Origin: Novosphingobium sp. PhB165 | GTDB lineage: Bacteria > Pseudomonadota > Alphaproteobacteria > Sphingomonadales > Sphingomonadaceae | Reading direction: 5' to 3' | Length of the DNA: 64,000 nucleotides | NCBI RefSeq assembly: GCF_004341845.1 | Contig: NZ_SLVB01000002.1 | Span: 434,001-498,000, forward strand | Shown: piece by piece, positions 1 through 9,058 of the stretch | How positions within the stretch are numbered: position 1 is the first letter of the stretch | Layout of the letters: each line of letters opens with the position of its first letter | Notes under the pieces: model-generated | Database searches by the model: none | What the model was told of the DNA's origin: nothing | Seen by the model: the letters and a program-made list of their open reading frames with translations, nothing else | Translations under genes and position numbers: made by a program

Positions 1-1
1 T

Positions 2-955
2 GTTGCGCTTTTTCATGTCGCTATCGGAGCGATCTTTGCGACATGGCAATTCCTGGCGCTTTACGGCGTTGTCCTGCCTCTGGGTATGGCGCTTTCCACC
101 TCGGTCATTACCAATACCCTGGTTTCACGCTGGTTCGTCAGGCGTCGCGGGCTGGCGCTGGCGGTGACATCGTTCGGCCTCAGCGGCGCGGGTGTTGTCC
201 TACCGCCGATCATTGCCGCGCTGCTGCCGTTGCTCCAGTGGCGGATGCTTTGGATGGGGGCGGGGACCCTCATCGGTCTGGTCATGCTGCCACTGGCGTT
301 CTGGTTGGTACGGGATCGCCCGACAGAAGAAGATGGATTGCACTACGTCAGCGCGCCGGGCGATCAACCCGTTTCCGGCGCCGCGGCCCACGTCGAGGTT
401 CACTGGCGCGAGGTGTTCAGGCGGCGGACGTTTTGGATCGTTGTCGCCACGTACTTGCCGCTGCTGGGCCTGTGGGGCGGCGTCAACCAGAACCTTGGGC
501 CAATCGCCAGCAGTCGCGGGCTCGATCAGTCAGCGGTGGGTCTGCTCCTGTCGCTCTTCAGCGGGGCCCAACTTGGCTCGACGCTGTTGATGGGATTGTT
601 GTCCGATAGATTTGGCAATCGCCGTCCCTTGGCGATGCTTGCCGTTATCGCGGCCACGGGCGGAATCATCACGGCGCTGGGGCAGGGGATGATTGGCTTG
701 GCCAGCGGTATTGTGCTCGTGGGCATGGGGGGAGGGCTCTGGCCCCTGATCGCCTCGGCCATTGCCAACGAATTCGGGGCGGCGGCCTCTGGTCGGGCCT
801 TTGGTCTGACGATGGCTTTCCTGCCCATCATGGCCTTTGCACCCTTCGCCATCGCCAAAACCCACGAGATGAGCGGCAGCTACGTGCCCGGGTTAATTGG
901 CATTGCCATCGTAACTTTGGTGGGCGGCGGCATCTGCCTGCTGATGAAGGAGTGA
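2..955 (+). CDS. MFS transporter, 5'-truncated by window edge
   Basis: Inner-membrane carrier of the major facilitator superfamily. The reading frame is open to the left edge, so the start and first helix or two are missing; about 317 codons remain. They encode many long hydrophobic segments broken by the basic loop WFVRRRG and, after the central charged linker, a second loop SDRFGNRRP that matches the family's D-R-x-G-R-R signature. The overall look is that of the oxalate/monocarboxylate-type MFS branch, but the substrate cannot be read. It points toward a FadR-type regulator and mannonate dehydratase, so a sugar acid is a reasonable guess (inference only). MFS membership is secure, specificity is not. 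Confidence 0.85.
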   Translation, partial: VALFHVAIGAIFATWQFLALYGVVLPLGMALSTSVITNTLVSRWFVRRRGLALAVTSFGLSGAGVVLPPIIAALLPLLQWRMLWMGAGTLIGLVMLPLAFWLVRDRPTEEDGLHYVSAPGDQPVSGAAAHVEVHWREVFRRRTFWIVVATYLPLLGLWGGVNQNLGPIASSRGLDQSAVGLLLSLFSGAQLGSTLLMGLLSDRFGNRRPLAMLAVIAATGGIITALGQGMIGLASGIVLVGMGGGLWPLIASAIANEFGAAASGRAFGLTMAFLPIMAFAPFAIAKTHEMSGSYVPGLIGIAIVTLVGGGICLLMKE

Positions 956-1450
956 ATTGCGGCCGCATGTCGGGTGGGAGGTCGGCCGAGGTTGAATCGG
1001 CGAGAAGCCGTCTCGAACACGAGCAAGTAATGGCCAGTGACCCTCACCCGGCAGGCGGCTGCATGCGATTGTCGGGCAGGGACAAAATCTGAAAGAAAGG
1101 CGATGAAAGTGCGGCGTTCAACATCACTGGTGAATTGGCTCAGTCCCGGTCCATGGCTGTGATGAGGAGGAATTTTTCGTCTCCTGGGAGGGCAAACGGC
1201 AATCATACACGACCCGTCTGTATGGGCGCTGGCCGGTAGGTGTTGCCGGATTTTTAGGCCTGGCATGGCGCGAGTCCGCCCGCTCTTAAAGGGTGGGCGG
1301 ATCTGAACCACGGACAACGAGAAATGCGTGCCGATGGCATTCTTGCTCGCGGCAATCAGGCACCGTTGCGGCTTGAAGTGTCTTTTTTGGCTGCTTCGCG
1401 ATTGGTATGACGTCTTGCCGTCGGTAAGCGGCTGTGACATTCGAATTGCG
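956..1450. other. Intergenic region upstream of GntR gene
   Basis: About 495 bases without a convincing gene. It contains an inverted repeat TCCGCCC (1275-1281) and GGGCGGA (1295-1301) with no T-run, which could weakly end transcription from the transporter gene. ATTGGTATGAC at 1401-1411 resembles one half of a FadR-type GntR operator about 40 bases before the regulator start. The reverse-strand open frame across this stretch has no recognisable protein features and is ignored. Confidence 0.4.
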
Positions 1451-2197
1451 ATGACCGAACGATCCAAACTGTACCAGCGCGTTGCTCACCAGATCGAGCA
1501 GAAAATCCTCGAAGGTGTATACACGCACGGAAGCCGCCTGCCTGCGGAGCGCGATTTGGCGCAAATCTTCAAGGTTAGCCGCCCCACCATTCGAGAAGCC
1601 GTAATCGCGCTGGAGATCCGTAATTTTGTGGAGGTCAGGCACGGTTCAGGCGTCTACGTAAGCGGCAAGATACCTGCCGATCCCCCGGAGACCGAATTGA
1701 ATGTCGGTGCCTTCGAATTGATCGAAGCCAGATTGATGTTCGAAGGTGAGGCGGCCGGGCTTGCCGCAACGGTGATGAGCGACGAGGAAATCGCGCATAT
1801 CGGGGACATCCTGACCCAAATGGAGGCGCTGGACCCATCCTCGGTCGAGGAACTCAACCTCGACAGGCAATTTCACTTGGCGATAGCCGAAGGGACCCAG
1901 AGCTCCATCGTCGCCCAGACGATAGAGCATTTGTGGGACCTTCGCGATCAATCACCTCTCTGCCGCCACATGTTCGAGCAAGCGCGGCACGAAGGCATCA
2001 ATCCGCGGCCACACGAGCACCGCCGCATCTACGAAGCGTTGCAGGCAAGGAACGGCGCCATGGCTCGGGACGCCATGCGCGACCATTTGCGCCGGGTTTC
2101 CGAGGATCTACTCGCAGTCACCGAACTGGAAATGATCGAAAAGGCCAAGCTGGATATCATGGAGAAGCGTCGCAGGCTGGCCCCCGAGCGCATGTGA
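1451..2197 (+). CDS. FadR-type GntR transcriptional regulator
   Basis: DNA-binding repressor or activator of 248 residues. The N-terminal winged helix (about 10-75) includes GSRLPAERDLAQIF and VSRPTIREAVIALE, the standard GntR signature, followed by a C-terminal FCD ligand-binding domain with DRQFHLAIAEG. The start at 1451 is chosen because it aligns with the paralogue at 5589-6332 (LYQRVAHQIE against LYHRVAGAIE); the frame is open further upstream. The two paralogues flank manD, as UxuR/ExuR-type regulators flank hexuronate genes in other bacteria, so control of the manD block is the likely role (inference). No clear ribosome binding site is seen before 1451. Confidence 0.88.
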   Translation: MTERSKLYQRVAHQIEQKILEGVYTHGSRLPAERDLAQIFKVSRPTIREAVIALEIRNFVEVRHGSGVYVSGKIPADPPETELNVGAFELIEARLMFEGEAAGLAATVMSDEEIAHIGDILTQMEALDPSSVEELNLDRQFHLAIAEGTQSSIVAQTIEHLWDLRDQSPLCRHMFEQARHEGINPRPHEHRRIYEALQARNGAMARDAMRDHLRRVSEDLLAVTELEMIEKAKLDIMEKRRRLAPERM

Positions 2198-2273
2198 GGG
2201 CCCGTCGCGGCCCGGCAGTGCCGGGCTCGCGGACGGACTTCCTTCAGCGTTGGTCAAGATTGAGCGGAGCGGT

Positions 2274-3482
2274 TCACCAGTTCCACATGGTGCCGTCTTC
2301 CAGCCGCGCTACCGGCAGATAGGCGGGCTTGTACGGATACTTTGCGGCCAGCTTCTCGTCGATGTCGACGCCGTGACCAGGCGTTTCGCCGCAGATGAGA
2401 TGGCCATCTTCAAAGCGGTAATCATGCGGGAACACCGCGTCGGTCTCTTCGCTGTGCCGCATGTACTCCTGGATGCCGAAGTTGGGCACCCAGGTATCGA
2501 AGTGAAGAGCGCAGCCCATCGTTACGGGTGAGAGATCGGTCGCACCGTGGCATCCGGTGCGGACCTGATAGAGGCTGGCAAGGTCGGCAATGCGGCGCAG
2601 ATGCGTCAGACCGCCCGCACCCACCACAGTGCAGCGGATGTAGTCGATCAACTGGTTCTGGATGAGATCCTTGGCATCCCAGATCGTATTGAAGATCTCC
2701 CCGACCGCGAGCGGCGTGACCGTATGCTGGCGCACGAGGCGGAAGGCCTCCTGGTTTTCGGCCGGTGTCGCGTCCTCCAGCCAGAATAATTGGAACGGTT
2801 CCAGCATCTTGCCCAGATTGGCCGCTTCCTGCGGCGTATAGCGGTGGTGTCCGTCATGGAGGAGATGGTGGTCGAAACCATAGGTCTCGCGCAGCTTCTC
2901 GAACATCTTCGGGATATAATTAAGCGCCTTGCGCGTATCCCACCCGGTCTGCGAGGGAAGGGCCGCATCGGCCGGCTCGTAGTAGAGCTTGCCTCGCCCC
3001 ACTCCATAGGCGTCCTTGATGCCTGGAACGCCAGTCTGTGCGCGGATGGCCTTGTAGCCCATATCAATATATTGGCCAACGGCATCGACGGTCTCTGCAA
3101 TGTCCCCGCCATTGGCATGACCATAGACCATGACGCGATCGCGGCTCTTGCCCCCGAGCAGATCGTAAAGGGGCATGCCGGCCATCTTGGCCTTGATGTC
3201 CCAGAGCGCCATGTCGACGGCCGCGATTGCCCGCATCGTGACCGGGCCCCGGCGCCAGTACGCCCCGCGATAGAGATATTGCCAGATGTCTTCGATTCGG
3301 CGGGGATCCGTGCCGATCAGGCACGGGATCACGTGGTCTTCGAGATAGCTCACGACTGACTTTTCACGCCCGTTCAGCGTTGCGTCTCCGATCCCGTACA
3401 CGCCCTGATCGGTGAATATCTTGAGAGTTACGAAGTTGCGTCCCGGGCAGGTGACGATGACCTTGGCGTTCTGAATGAGCAT
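2274..3482 (-). CDS. manD: D-mannonate dehydratase (enolase superfamily)
   Basis: Mg-dependent enzyme that dehydrates D-mannonate to 2-keto-3-deoxy-D-gluconate in the glucuronate/mannonate route, cytosolic. The 402 residues match the ManD family length. From memory of the N. aromaticivorans ManD work, all the key residues fall at the published numbers: metal ligands D210, E236, E262; catalytic R147, Y159, H212; plus H312 and E339 in the barrel. The N-terminal capping domain precedes a (beta/alpha)7-beta barrel with GHH, WLED and GEIFNT motifs. It stands alone on the reverse strand between two GntR genes, with a TTGG/CCAA palindrome 62 bases upstream of its start. Some ManD-like proteins have low activity on gluconate instead, but the intact set argues for the true dehydratase. 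Confidence 0.93.
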   Translation of the reverse strand: MLIQNAKVIVTCPGRNFVTLKIFTDQGVYGIGDATLNGREKSVVSYLEDHVIPCLIGTDPRRIEDIWQYLYRGAYWRRGPVTMRAIAAVDMALWDIKAKMAGMPLYDLLGGKSRDRVMVYGHANGGDIAETVDAVGQYIDMGYKAIRAQTGVPGIKDAYGVGRGKLYYEPADAALPSQTGWDTRKALNYIPKMFEKLRETYGFDHHLLHDGHHRYTPQEAANLGKMLEPFQLFWLEDATPAENQEAFRLVRQHTVTPLAVGEIFNTIWDAKDLIQNQLIDYIRCTVVGAGGLTHLRRIADLASLYQVRTGCHGATDLSPVTMGCALHFDTWVPNFGIQEYMRHSEETDAVFPHDYRFEDGHLICGETPGHGVDIDEKLAAKYPYKPAYLPVARLEDGTMWNW

Positions 3483-3882
3483 GGGAGTCTGGGATCCTGA
3501 ACTTTATGCACGGCGTCACGCGCGCAGGGTTGGCCGCCATATATTGGTCAGGCCAAAAATATGCAACACATCTGGACGCTTTTGGCGCGGAGAATATGTT
3601 GAATTGTGCGCGGTGACCCCATCCGCATTCCTGGGAGGGTGAGTGCCGATAACCTCGGATCGCGCGGAGCAGTTGCCGATAAATTCCGACAAAATTGGTG
3701 AAATTTCGGCGCGAAGAACGAAGGTACTTGAGGAGCTAACACGCACTTTGAGCGCTCTGTCTGGTGCTGGAAAATCTTACCTGAATCCGTATCGCCCAGC
3801 CGATGACACATTTTGCGACTTTCCAAAATTGCTACAGGGGCGGACAACACCCGAAAAATAGCATCGGGAGTGAGAGAGCGTG
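3483..3882. other. Divergent intergenic region manD / exported protein
   Basis: About 400 bases between manD (reverse) and the exported protein gene (forward). Apart from the TTGGTCAGGCCAA palindrome, it is noticeably more AT-rich than the neighbouring genes, as expected for two back-to-back promoters. A 72-codon open frame at 3643-3861 shows no domain and no ribosome binding site and is not called. Confidence 0.4.
3544..3556. promoter_or_regulatory. Candidate GntR operator upstream of manD
   Basis: TTGGTCAGGCCAA is a near-palindrome with TTGG and CCAA arms, the general shape of sites bound by FadR/PdhR/UxuR-type GntR proteins. It lies 62 bases upstream of the manD start in the divergent region shared with the exported protein gene at 3883. 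Binding by either flanking GntR regulator is inferred. Confidence 0.45.
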
Positions 3883-5505
3883 ATGACCAAGAGGACTGGT
3901 CTCCTGACAATTCTGGTAATGTGCCTGACGTCACAATCCGGCCATGCGGCAACCAGCCAGGAGCATGCTTTCGGGCGTGCCGAAATCTCGACGATCCCAT
4001 TCGACGCCAGACTTGGGCTTAGAGTGGCGACCTATACGCCTTCGGGTAAAGTTCTGGTCGTGTACGCACAAGATCATAGCAATGATCGCGCCATTACAGT
4101 GGCAACGATGGATGACAGTGGCCAGAATTTGCGTCCGTTCTATTCCGGCGTGATCCCGGCGCGGGAAAAGGACAATGGTCTGCGCTTCATGGTGTTTCCA
4201 GACAACAAGCGGATATTTCTAGGCGATTTTGTTCTGGAGTGTTCGACCAGCCTGGAAACCTGCAAGCAGCCCAAGCTTCTGCCCGTCGTCTATCCCCAGG
4301 AAGTTGCCGGTGGGGATCACGTTTCCCACCGGTGGTCGGAAATCGTGGTCGCGCCTGATAACCGACATGTCGCTTGGACCACGCTCCTCCTCCCTTCCTC
4401 CGCGCTTGTCTTCACCGGAGAACTGAAGCGTACGGGCGAGGCGTACACCATCGCCTCGCCGCGGATCGTCAGTACCATGAACCCCTTCCACCAGGATCCT
4501 GCACATCCCGACGGTGTCGTTCCCGAATATATCAAGGGAGGAGAGGTCAAGCAGTTCGTGGCCGGTGGAGCGGCTTTGTCACTCGCGGGTGGATTGAAGC
4601 GGGATACACCCGATTCCGTTATCCAGGACATCGCGACGGGCGAAGTCAAAGCGATCACCGATACGCCGGGATACAACGAGACTACGATCGTCTCCCCTGA
4701 TGGCCGTCTCGGCTTGACGATGACGACAAGGTTCTCCCGGCCGTCCGATCCGGCAATCCTTGGGCTCTTGCCGCGACCTTATCCTACTGCGCTCGGCATG
4801 GATCTTGCCATGTTCGCCTACACTTACAGCGTTACCGGCGTGCGCCTTGGCCGGGCGGGCAACATCGGGCCCGCGCTGATCGATCTTGAAGTTTCGAAAA
4901 GCACGCCGGGTTATCTTGGCGCGAACCTGAATGAGCAGGGGGATTGGGCCTTTTACTCGCCGATGTCCTGGCATCCGAGCAGCAAGAGGGGTCTGTGGAT
5001 CGAGGGCCTGAAAGGTGCCAAGGACAAGCGCATTCGCATCGTTCGGCTTCCAGATTACAAGCCCGGGCCGGCTGTCCGCGCGGTTCCCACGCCGGAGCCG
5101 GGAAGGTATGCCAGTTCCGAACTTTCGCAGGTTCGCGCGTTTGCCGCTACAAATCGCGACGTAGACGTAAAAGTCTATGGCCAGGCCTCGGGGCGAATTC
5201 TGTTTCGCCGAACCGCTTCACACATCGAGAAGATCTACGAAAACTTCAGCGATGACGGGCGCAGCGTTTATAGCGGCAAGGAAACGATGGTCATAAACCC
5301 GGCCGGCCGCTCGACGTACAATGCTGATTTAAGGGTCTCGGGACCCAAGCCTGGTGCAATGGAACTCCAGATGACATTTGGCCCACTCGGGGGCGAGCAT
5401 CCGGCAGCGCTCATTTTTGCGCCTGATGCGTCAGGCCAGCCGGGGACCCGTGGTTTCGCGGAGTACGAGGGGCATCGCCTTGACGCGGCCGATCTTGTGC
5501 CTTGA
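3883..5505 (+). CDS. Exported protein, probable beta-propeller
   Basis: Secreted or periplasmic protein of 540 residues with no function I can name. The first 24 residues form a signal peptide (TKR, hydrophobic core, HAA cleavage). The body has repeated blocks of the type APDNRHVAW, SPDGRLGLT, which resemble TolB/PD40 propeller blades and suggest a beta-propeller. Two cysteines at about residues 120-130 could form a disulfide. The ATG at 3883 follows a GGGAG box; a GTG directly before it is also possible. It is divergent from manD and may take part in binding or processing the uronate-containing material that block consumes (inference). Confidence 0.7.
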   Translation: MTKRTGLLTILVMCLTSQSGHAATSQEHAFGRAEISTIPFDARLGLRVATYTPSGKVLVVYAQDHSNDRAITVATMDDSGQNLRPFYSGVIPAREKDNGLRFMVFPDNKRIFLGDFVLECSTSLETCKQPKLLPVVYPQEVAGGDHVSHRWSEIVVAPDNRHVAWTTLLLPSSALVFTGELKRTGEAYTIASPRIVSTMNPFHQDPAHPDGVVPEYIKGGEVKQFVAGGAALSLAGGLKRDTPDSVIQDIATGEVKAITDTPGYNETTIVSPDGRLGLTMTTRFSRPSDPAILGLLPRPYPTALGMDLAMFAYTYSVTGVRLGRAGNIGPALIDLEVSKSTPGYLGANLNEQGDWAFYSPMSWHPSSKRGLWIEGLKGAKDKRIRIVRLPDYKPGPAVRAVPTPEPGRYASSELSQVRAFAATNRDVDVKVYGQASGRILFRRTASHIEKIYENFSDDGRSVYSGKETMVINPAGRSTYNADLRVSGPKPGAMELQMTFGPLGGEHPAALIFAPDASGQPGTRGFAEYEGHRLDAADLVP

Positions 5506-5513
5506 TGTCGCAA

Positions 5514-5546
5514 GCGGGGGTGGGGCCATGTTGGTTCCGCCCCCGC
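5514..5546. terminator. Hairpin between convergent genes
   Basis: GCGGGGGTGG (5514-5523) pairs with CCGCCCCCGC (5537-5546) with one G-T wobble and a 13-base loop. It sits between the convergent exported-protein gene and the GntR gene, where a shared terminator is expected. There is no T-run, so this may be a Rho-assisted or purely structural stop. Confidence 0.5.
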
Positions 5547-5588
5547 CCGACGTCAGGCCTCGCCTGATGCGTCTGGCGCGGGCGAGAT

Positions 5589-6332
5589 TCAGACCCGCCG
5601 GGCGAGCCTGTTTCGGTGTGCTTCGATTTCCGATCGCGCCTGCTCGATCAATTCCAGCTCGGTGGCTTCCAATACGTCTTCGGAAACACGCTTGAGGTGA
5701 GCTCGCATCGCCCGTCTGGCGCCGTCGGCGTCCTTGTTGCGCAGCGCTTCCACTATCAGGCGATGTTCATCAACACGAGGCGTCACACCTTCCCGGCGGG
5801 CTTTGTCGAACATATGCGCGCATAGCGGCGATTGTTCACGCACGTTCCAGAGCGTTTCCACGGTGTTCAGAACAAGGCTGTTTCCGGTCGCTTCAGCGAT
5901 CAGCAAGTGAAATTCGCGGTCGGCATCCATGCGTTGTGCGTGACCGGCGCTGCCGGAGTCCATTTCATCCAGAATAAGGCCGAGCCTCTCCAGCGCGGGT
6001 GCGTCAATTGCGGTTGCGGCCAAGGCTGCCGCTTCACCCTCGAACAGAATGCGCGCCTCGATAAGCTCGAATGCGCCGACGTCCAGTTCTGGAGCGCTGC
6101 GCGGGCGACTGGCCTGCGGCATCACGAAAAGGCCCGAACCATGGCGAACCGAAACCAGCCCGCGAATTTCAAGGGCGATCATGGCTTCGCGGATAGTCGG
6201 ACGGCTCACGCCAAATTCCTCCGCAAGATCGCGCTCCCCCGGAAGGCGAGTGCCCTCGGGATAGCGGCCGCTGCAGATTCCCTCCTCGATCGCGCCAGCA
6301 ACGCGGTGATACAGCTTTTCGCCAATTGCCAT
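5589..6332 (-). CDS. FadR-type GntR transcriptional regulator
   Basis: Regulator of 247 residues, clearly paralogous to the GntR at 1451-2197: both share VSRPTIREA, VRHGSG, the GAFELIEAR stretch and EQSPLC. The winged helix covers about residues 5-70 and the FCD domain about 95-230, with the metal-binding D-x-x-FH type motif DREFHLLIAEA. The start at 6332 has GGGA five bases upstream on the reverse strand; an ATG six codons further upstream (6350) is the alternative. It converges on the exported-protein gene. Having two similar regulators around one manD gene suggests they answer to related but different sugar-acid signals (inference). Confidence 0.88.
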   Translation of the reverse strand: MAIGEKLYHRVAGAIEEGICSGRYPEGTRLPGERDLAEEFGVSRPTIREAMIALEIRGLVSVRHGSGLFVMPQASRPRSAPELDVGAFELIEARILFEGEAAALAATAIDAPALERLGLILDEMDSGSAGHAQRMDADREFHLLIAEATGNSLVLNTVETLWNVREQSPLCAHMFDKARREGVTPRVDEHRLIVEALRNKDADGARRAMRAHLKRVSEDVLEATELELIEQARSEIEAHRNRLARRV

Positions 6333-6493
6333 GTGCATCCCATCGCACACTTAATGGCTTGACTCAATGTTCGGGTAAGAGTGGAAATGGTCTTATCAAT
6401 AGGATGGACCAAAATTCGGGAGGGGGCTCATCCGGGCGCGGGAAGGTGCCGGCAATCACGCATTCGGATTTCACCGGCACTTTCCGGCTGGAC

Positions 6494-7366
6494 CTATTTT
6501 ACCTTGTACTTGGCGAAGACCGGCGTGTCGGTAGCAGTCGTGGACCGGACCGATAGCGGATACTTGTCTCCCACATCCATCAAGCCGATTTCGCGGCCTA
6601 CTTCCGCGCCAATGACGACCTTCCCGTTCCAGCGGTCCATCAGGTCAGGGTCGTTGAACATGGCCCACGCGATGTGGCCGGTATATTCGGTCGATTCCAG
6701 CTTGCCTTCGAGATGGCTGAATTTGTCGGGCGCCGCCTCCATCATTTCGAGCAGGCGTTCCGTGGTGAGAGGCCCCATCCAGATCGACACGGCAGCGACA
6801 TTTGCTCCGGCATCCGAAAAGTCGACGCCCATGTCATGCGCCATCTTGTCGACGCCGGCCTTCTGGGCGCCGTAGCACGGCCCGAAGCAATAGTGCGCGG
6901 CTCCGGGTGATGACGTGAACACGATCAGACCCTTTTCCTGCTTCACCATATGCGGCGCAGCATACCAACTTGCGACGAAACCGCTGCGAAGGCCGACATT
7001 CATCATTTCGGCAATTTCGAGGGGTTTTTCCCAGAATTGTCCAGGCGCGGAGATGGCATGGCTCTGATAGCAGGCATTGTTGACGAGAATGTCGAGCCGG
7101 CCCTGTTCGTCGATGATCCGTTCGATCAGCGCCTTCACTTCGGCGTCGTTTGCATGATCGCATTTTACGGCAATGCCCTTTCCTCCGGCCTCGGTCACTT
7201 CCTGGGCAGTCGCAAAGATCGTTCCGGGAACTTCGGCATCGCCGGGGTTAAGCGTCCGTCCGGTGACGTAGACCGTGCACCCGTGAGAGCCCAGGGCACG
7301 GGCAATGCCGCGACCTGCGCCCCGGCTCGCTCCCGTGACAAGTGCGATTTGCCCATTTTCAGTCAT
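6494..7366 (-). CDS. SDR family oxidoreductase (DHRS1-like)
   Basis: NAD(P)-dependent short-chain dehydrogenase of 290 residues. The cofactor motif TGASRGAGRG is near residue 15, NNAC near 95 replaces the usual NNAG, and the catalytic Ser and YGAQK lie near 150-170. The chain is about 40 residues longer than a classical SDR, with a C-terminal extension as in DHRS1-like enzymes. GGGAG stands 7 bases before the start. It is transcribed away from the TetR gene at 7626 with two copies of the shared operator between them, so repression by that TetR is likely. The substrate is unknown. Confidence 0.85.
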   Translation of the reverse strand: MTENGQIALVTGASRGAGRGIARALGSHGCTVYVTGRTLNPGDAEVPGTIFATAQEVTEAGGKGIAVKCDHANDAEVKALIERIIDEQGRLDILVNNACYQSHAISAPGQFWEKPLEIAEMMNVGLRSGFVASWYAAPHMVKQEKGLIVFTSSPGAAHYCFGPCYGAQKAGVDKMAHDMGVDFSDAGANVAAVSIWMGPLTTERLLEMMEAAPDKFSHLEGKLESTEYTGHIAWAMFNDPDLMDRWNGKVVIGAEVGREIGLMDVGDKYPLSVRSTTATDTPVFAKYKVK

Positions 7367-7497
7367 TCGTGATCTCCCGGTAACCGATGTGCCTTTGAAG
7401 TCGGCATCACTTGAATTGGACGTGCGTTTAGCCGCTGTGCTGGCGAGATTGGCCTTGTTTCAGTGGCAATCATGAGTTCGATTTTGGATATCTGTAA

Positions 7498-7512
7498 ACC
7501 AAATGGTTGGTA
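7498..7512. promoter_or_regulatory. TetR-type operator, copy 1
   Basis: ACCAAATGGTTGGTA differs by one base from the 15-base site at 16392-16406 and from the reverse complement of the site at 7600-7614. It lies 132 bases upstream of the SDR gene start, in the region shared with the TetR gene. Confidence 0.7.
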
Positions 7513-7599
7513 ATTTGATCAACCGCTGGCTGCAATAGGTCTGCTCGACGCCGACGCGATCAGCTGCACGCGCAAGTTATCAACTGCACTTGCAATGTC

Positions 7600-7615
7600 T
7601 ACCAACCATTCGGTA
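7600..7615. promoter_or_regulatory. TetR-type operator, copy 2
   Basis: TACCAACCATTCGGTA has inverted TACC/GGTA ends. Fifteen of its bases are identical, on the opposite strand, to the site at 16392-16406. It ends 10 bases before the TetR start at 7626, a position suited to autorepression. Confidence 0.75.
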
Positions 7616-7625
7616 ACATTGCTGA

Positions 7626-8246
7626 ATGACCATGTCGAATCGCCACCGCAACCGGGAAGACGCAGCCGCACGGCGTGCGCTTATCGTGGGTGAGGCCATT
7701 CGCATGATCGGTCAGGGTGGGCTGCGCGGTTTCACAATTCAGGGGCTCGCACGGCGATGTGGGCTGTCTAATGCCGGTCTGCTGTATTATTTCCAATCCA
7801 AGGACGATCTGCTGCTGGCTCTGATGGGCGAGATCGAGCAGGGCGAAGAAATAGCGATCGAACCGCTTCTCGCCGCGATAGAGCGATCATCGTCGAACGA
7901 TGAACGCGCGTATGAGGAAGCCGTTCGGCTGCTTCGGGTGATGGCCGAGCGGTTGTCCGACGCCCCCCAGCTGACGCGCTTCATCACTATATTCCAGACC
8001 GACGCGATGAGTTCGGGGCATTCCGCTCATGGCTGGTTTATCGACCGCGCGAACGAAGCTGAAGACCTGTTCGCCAAGCTCTTCGCGCCGTGGGCTGCCA
8101 TTCCCGAACTTTCGGCACGGCTTATCCTGGCATTGATGCAGGGGCTGACCCGCCGCTGGCTGGAGGACGGCAGGTTCGATCTTCCCGCTCAGTTCGAAAT
8201 GGGTGTCCGCGCTTTGGTGCCGTTTGCACCGCAAAGATCGCCTTGA
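7626..8246 (+). CDS. TetR/AcrR family transcriptional regulator
   Basis: Repressor of 206 residues. The helix-turn-helix spans about residues 18-65, with GFTIQGLARRCGLSNAGLL followed by YYF. The remaining two thirds form the helical ligand-binding domain. It is closely similar to the TetR proteins at 60890-61501 and, less so, 52426-53040; the first pair shares the recognition region and a QTDAM segment. It is divergent from the SDR at 6494-7366 and lies 95 bases before the Mo-hydroxylase operon, which it may also lead. Two operator copies stand upstream, and no ribosome binding site is obvious at either ATG (7626 or 7632). Confidence 0.88.
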   Translation: MTMSNRHRNREDAAARRALIVGEAIRMIGQGGLRGFTIQGLARRCGLSNAGLLYYFQSKDDLLLALMGEIEQGEEIAIEPLLAAIERSSSNDERAYEEAVRLLRVMAERLSDAPQLTRFITIFQTDAMSSGHSAHGWFIDRANEAEDLFAKLFAPWAAIPELSARLILALMQGLTRRWLEDGRFDLPAQFEMGVRALVPFAPQRSP

Positions 8247-8341
8247 TGACGCCGAGGTCAGGGGGAGATCCAGGGCCTCAGCTTTGAGTGCCAATACAGC
8301 CGGGCGGGAACATGCCGGCGCGATAATGGGAGAATTGGACA

Positions 8342-9058
8342 ATGCGCATGGATGGCAAGCAGGAAGTCGCTGCCGAACGCCATGCCGTTTGGCAGGCATT
8401 GAACGATCCGGTAATCCTGGCGCAATGCATTCCCGGATGCCAGAGCCTGACGAGGGACGGCAGCGACGGCTTTGCAGCGGTGGCCGAAGTGAAGATCGGA
8501 CCGATCGGCGCGCGTTTCAAAGGTGACGTTCGCCTGTCCGATCTCGAAGCGCCGAATGGGTATACGATCACGGGAACCGGCAACGGCGGCATTGCGGGAT
8601 CCGCCAAGGGGGAGGCAAAAGTTCGTCTTGCAGACCTCGGCGGCGGACGCACGATGATAACCTACACCGTCGATGCGGAAGTGGGTGGCCGAATGGCCCA
8701 ACTCGGCGGTCCGATCATCGATGCGACGGCGCGCAATCTGGCCGCAAAGTTCTTTTCCCGTTTCGAGGAAGTGCTGACGGGAGGCTCTGCCGATCATCGT
8801 ATCGCGGAGCCCGCAGTAGGCGTTCACACAGGCCCTGCCGCACCGTCCGCTTCCGGTTCGGTACCAGGACCGATGCCTGGACTGGCTTCGCCATCCCGCG
8901 CGCCATGGGCGTGGGTCGCCGCACTCGTTTTGGCATTGACAGCCGGCTTTGTTCTGGGCGCCGCGCACCTGCAATTCGAGTTTATTGTCGCTCTGGCCAT
9001 GCTGGTGGTCACGGCCGCAGCCGCCTTCGAGGCAGGTCGGCGAGGAGCGATGCGATGA
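8342..9058 (+). CDS. CoxG-like SRPBCC protein with membrane anchor
   Basis: Protein of 238 residues. Residues 1-150 form a START/SRPBCC fold of the carbon-monoxide-dehydrogenase subunit G family (VWQALNDP, IPGCQ, VKIGPI). A Pro/Ala/Ser-rich linker follows, then a hydrophobic segment at about 190-225, which likely tethers it to the inner membrane. CoxG relatives help recruit or mature Mo-hydroxylases of the CO-dehydrogenase type. The gene is first in a tightly packed operon, and its stop overlaps the next start (ATGA). A GGGAGAA box precedes the ATG. Confidence 0.85.
   Translation: MRMDGKQEVAAERHAVWQALNDPVILAQCIPGCQSLTRDGSDGFAAVAEVKIGPIGARFKGDVRLSDLEAPNGYTITGTGNGGIAGSAKGEAKVRLADLGGGRTMITYTVDAEVGGRMAQLGGPIIDATARNLAAKFFSRFEEVLTGGSADHRIAEPAVGVHTGPAAPSASGSVPGPMPGLASPSRAPWAWVAALVLALTAGFVLGAAHLQFEFIVALAMLVVTAAAAFEAGRRGAMR

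Noticed and set aside
880..1467. 195-codon reverse-strand open frame in the region before the GntR gene
   Set aside because: Composition is Arg/Ser/Pro-rich with no motif, and it overlaps both neighbours' ends.
3643..3861. 72-codon open frame upstream of the exported protein gene
   Set aside because: No ribosome binding site, no domain, lies in the divergent promoter region.
6388..6411. TGGTC and GACCA inverted pair near the second GntR gene
   Set aside because: The 14-base gap is too wide for a GntR operator and the arms are short.
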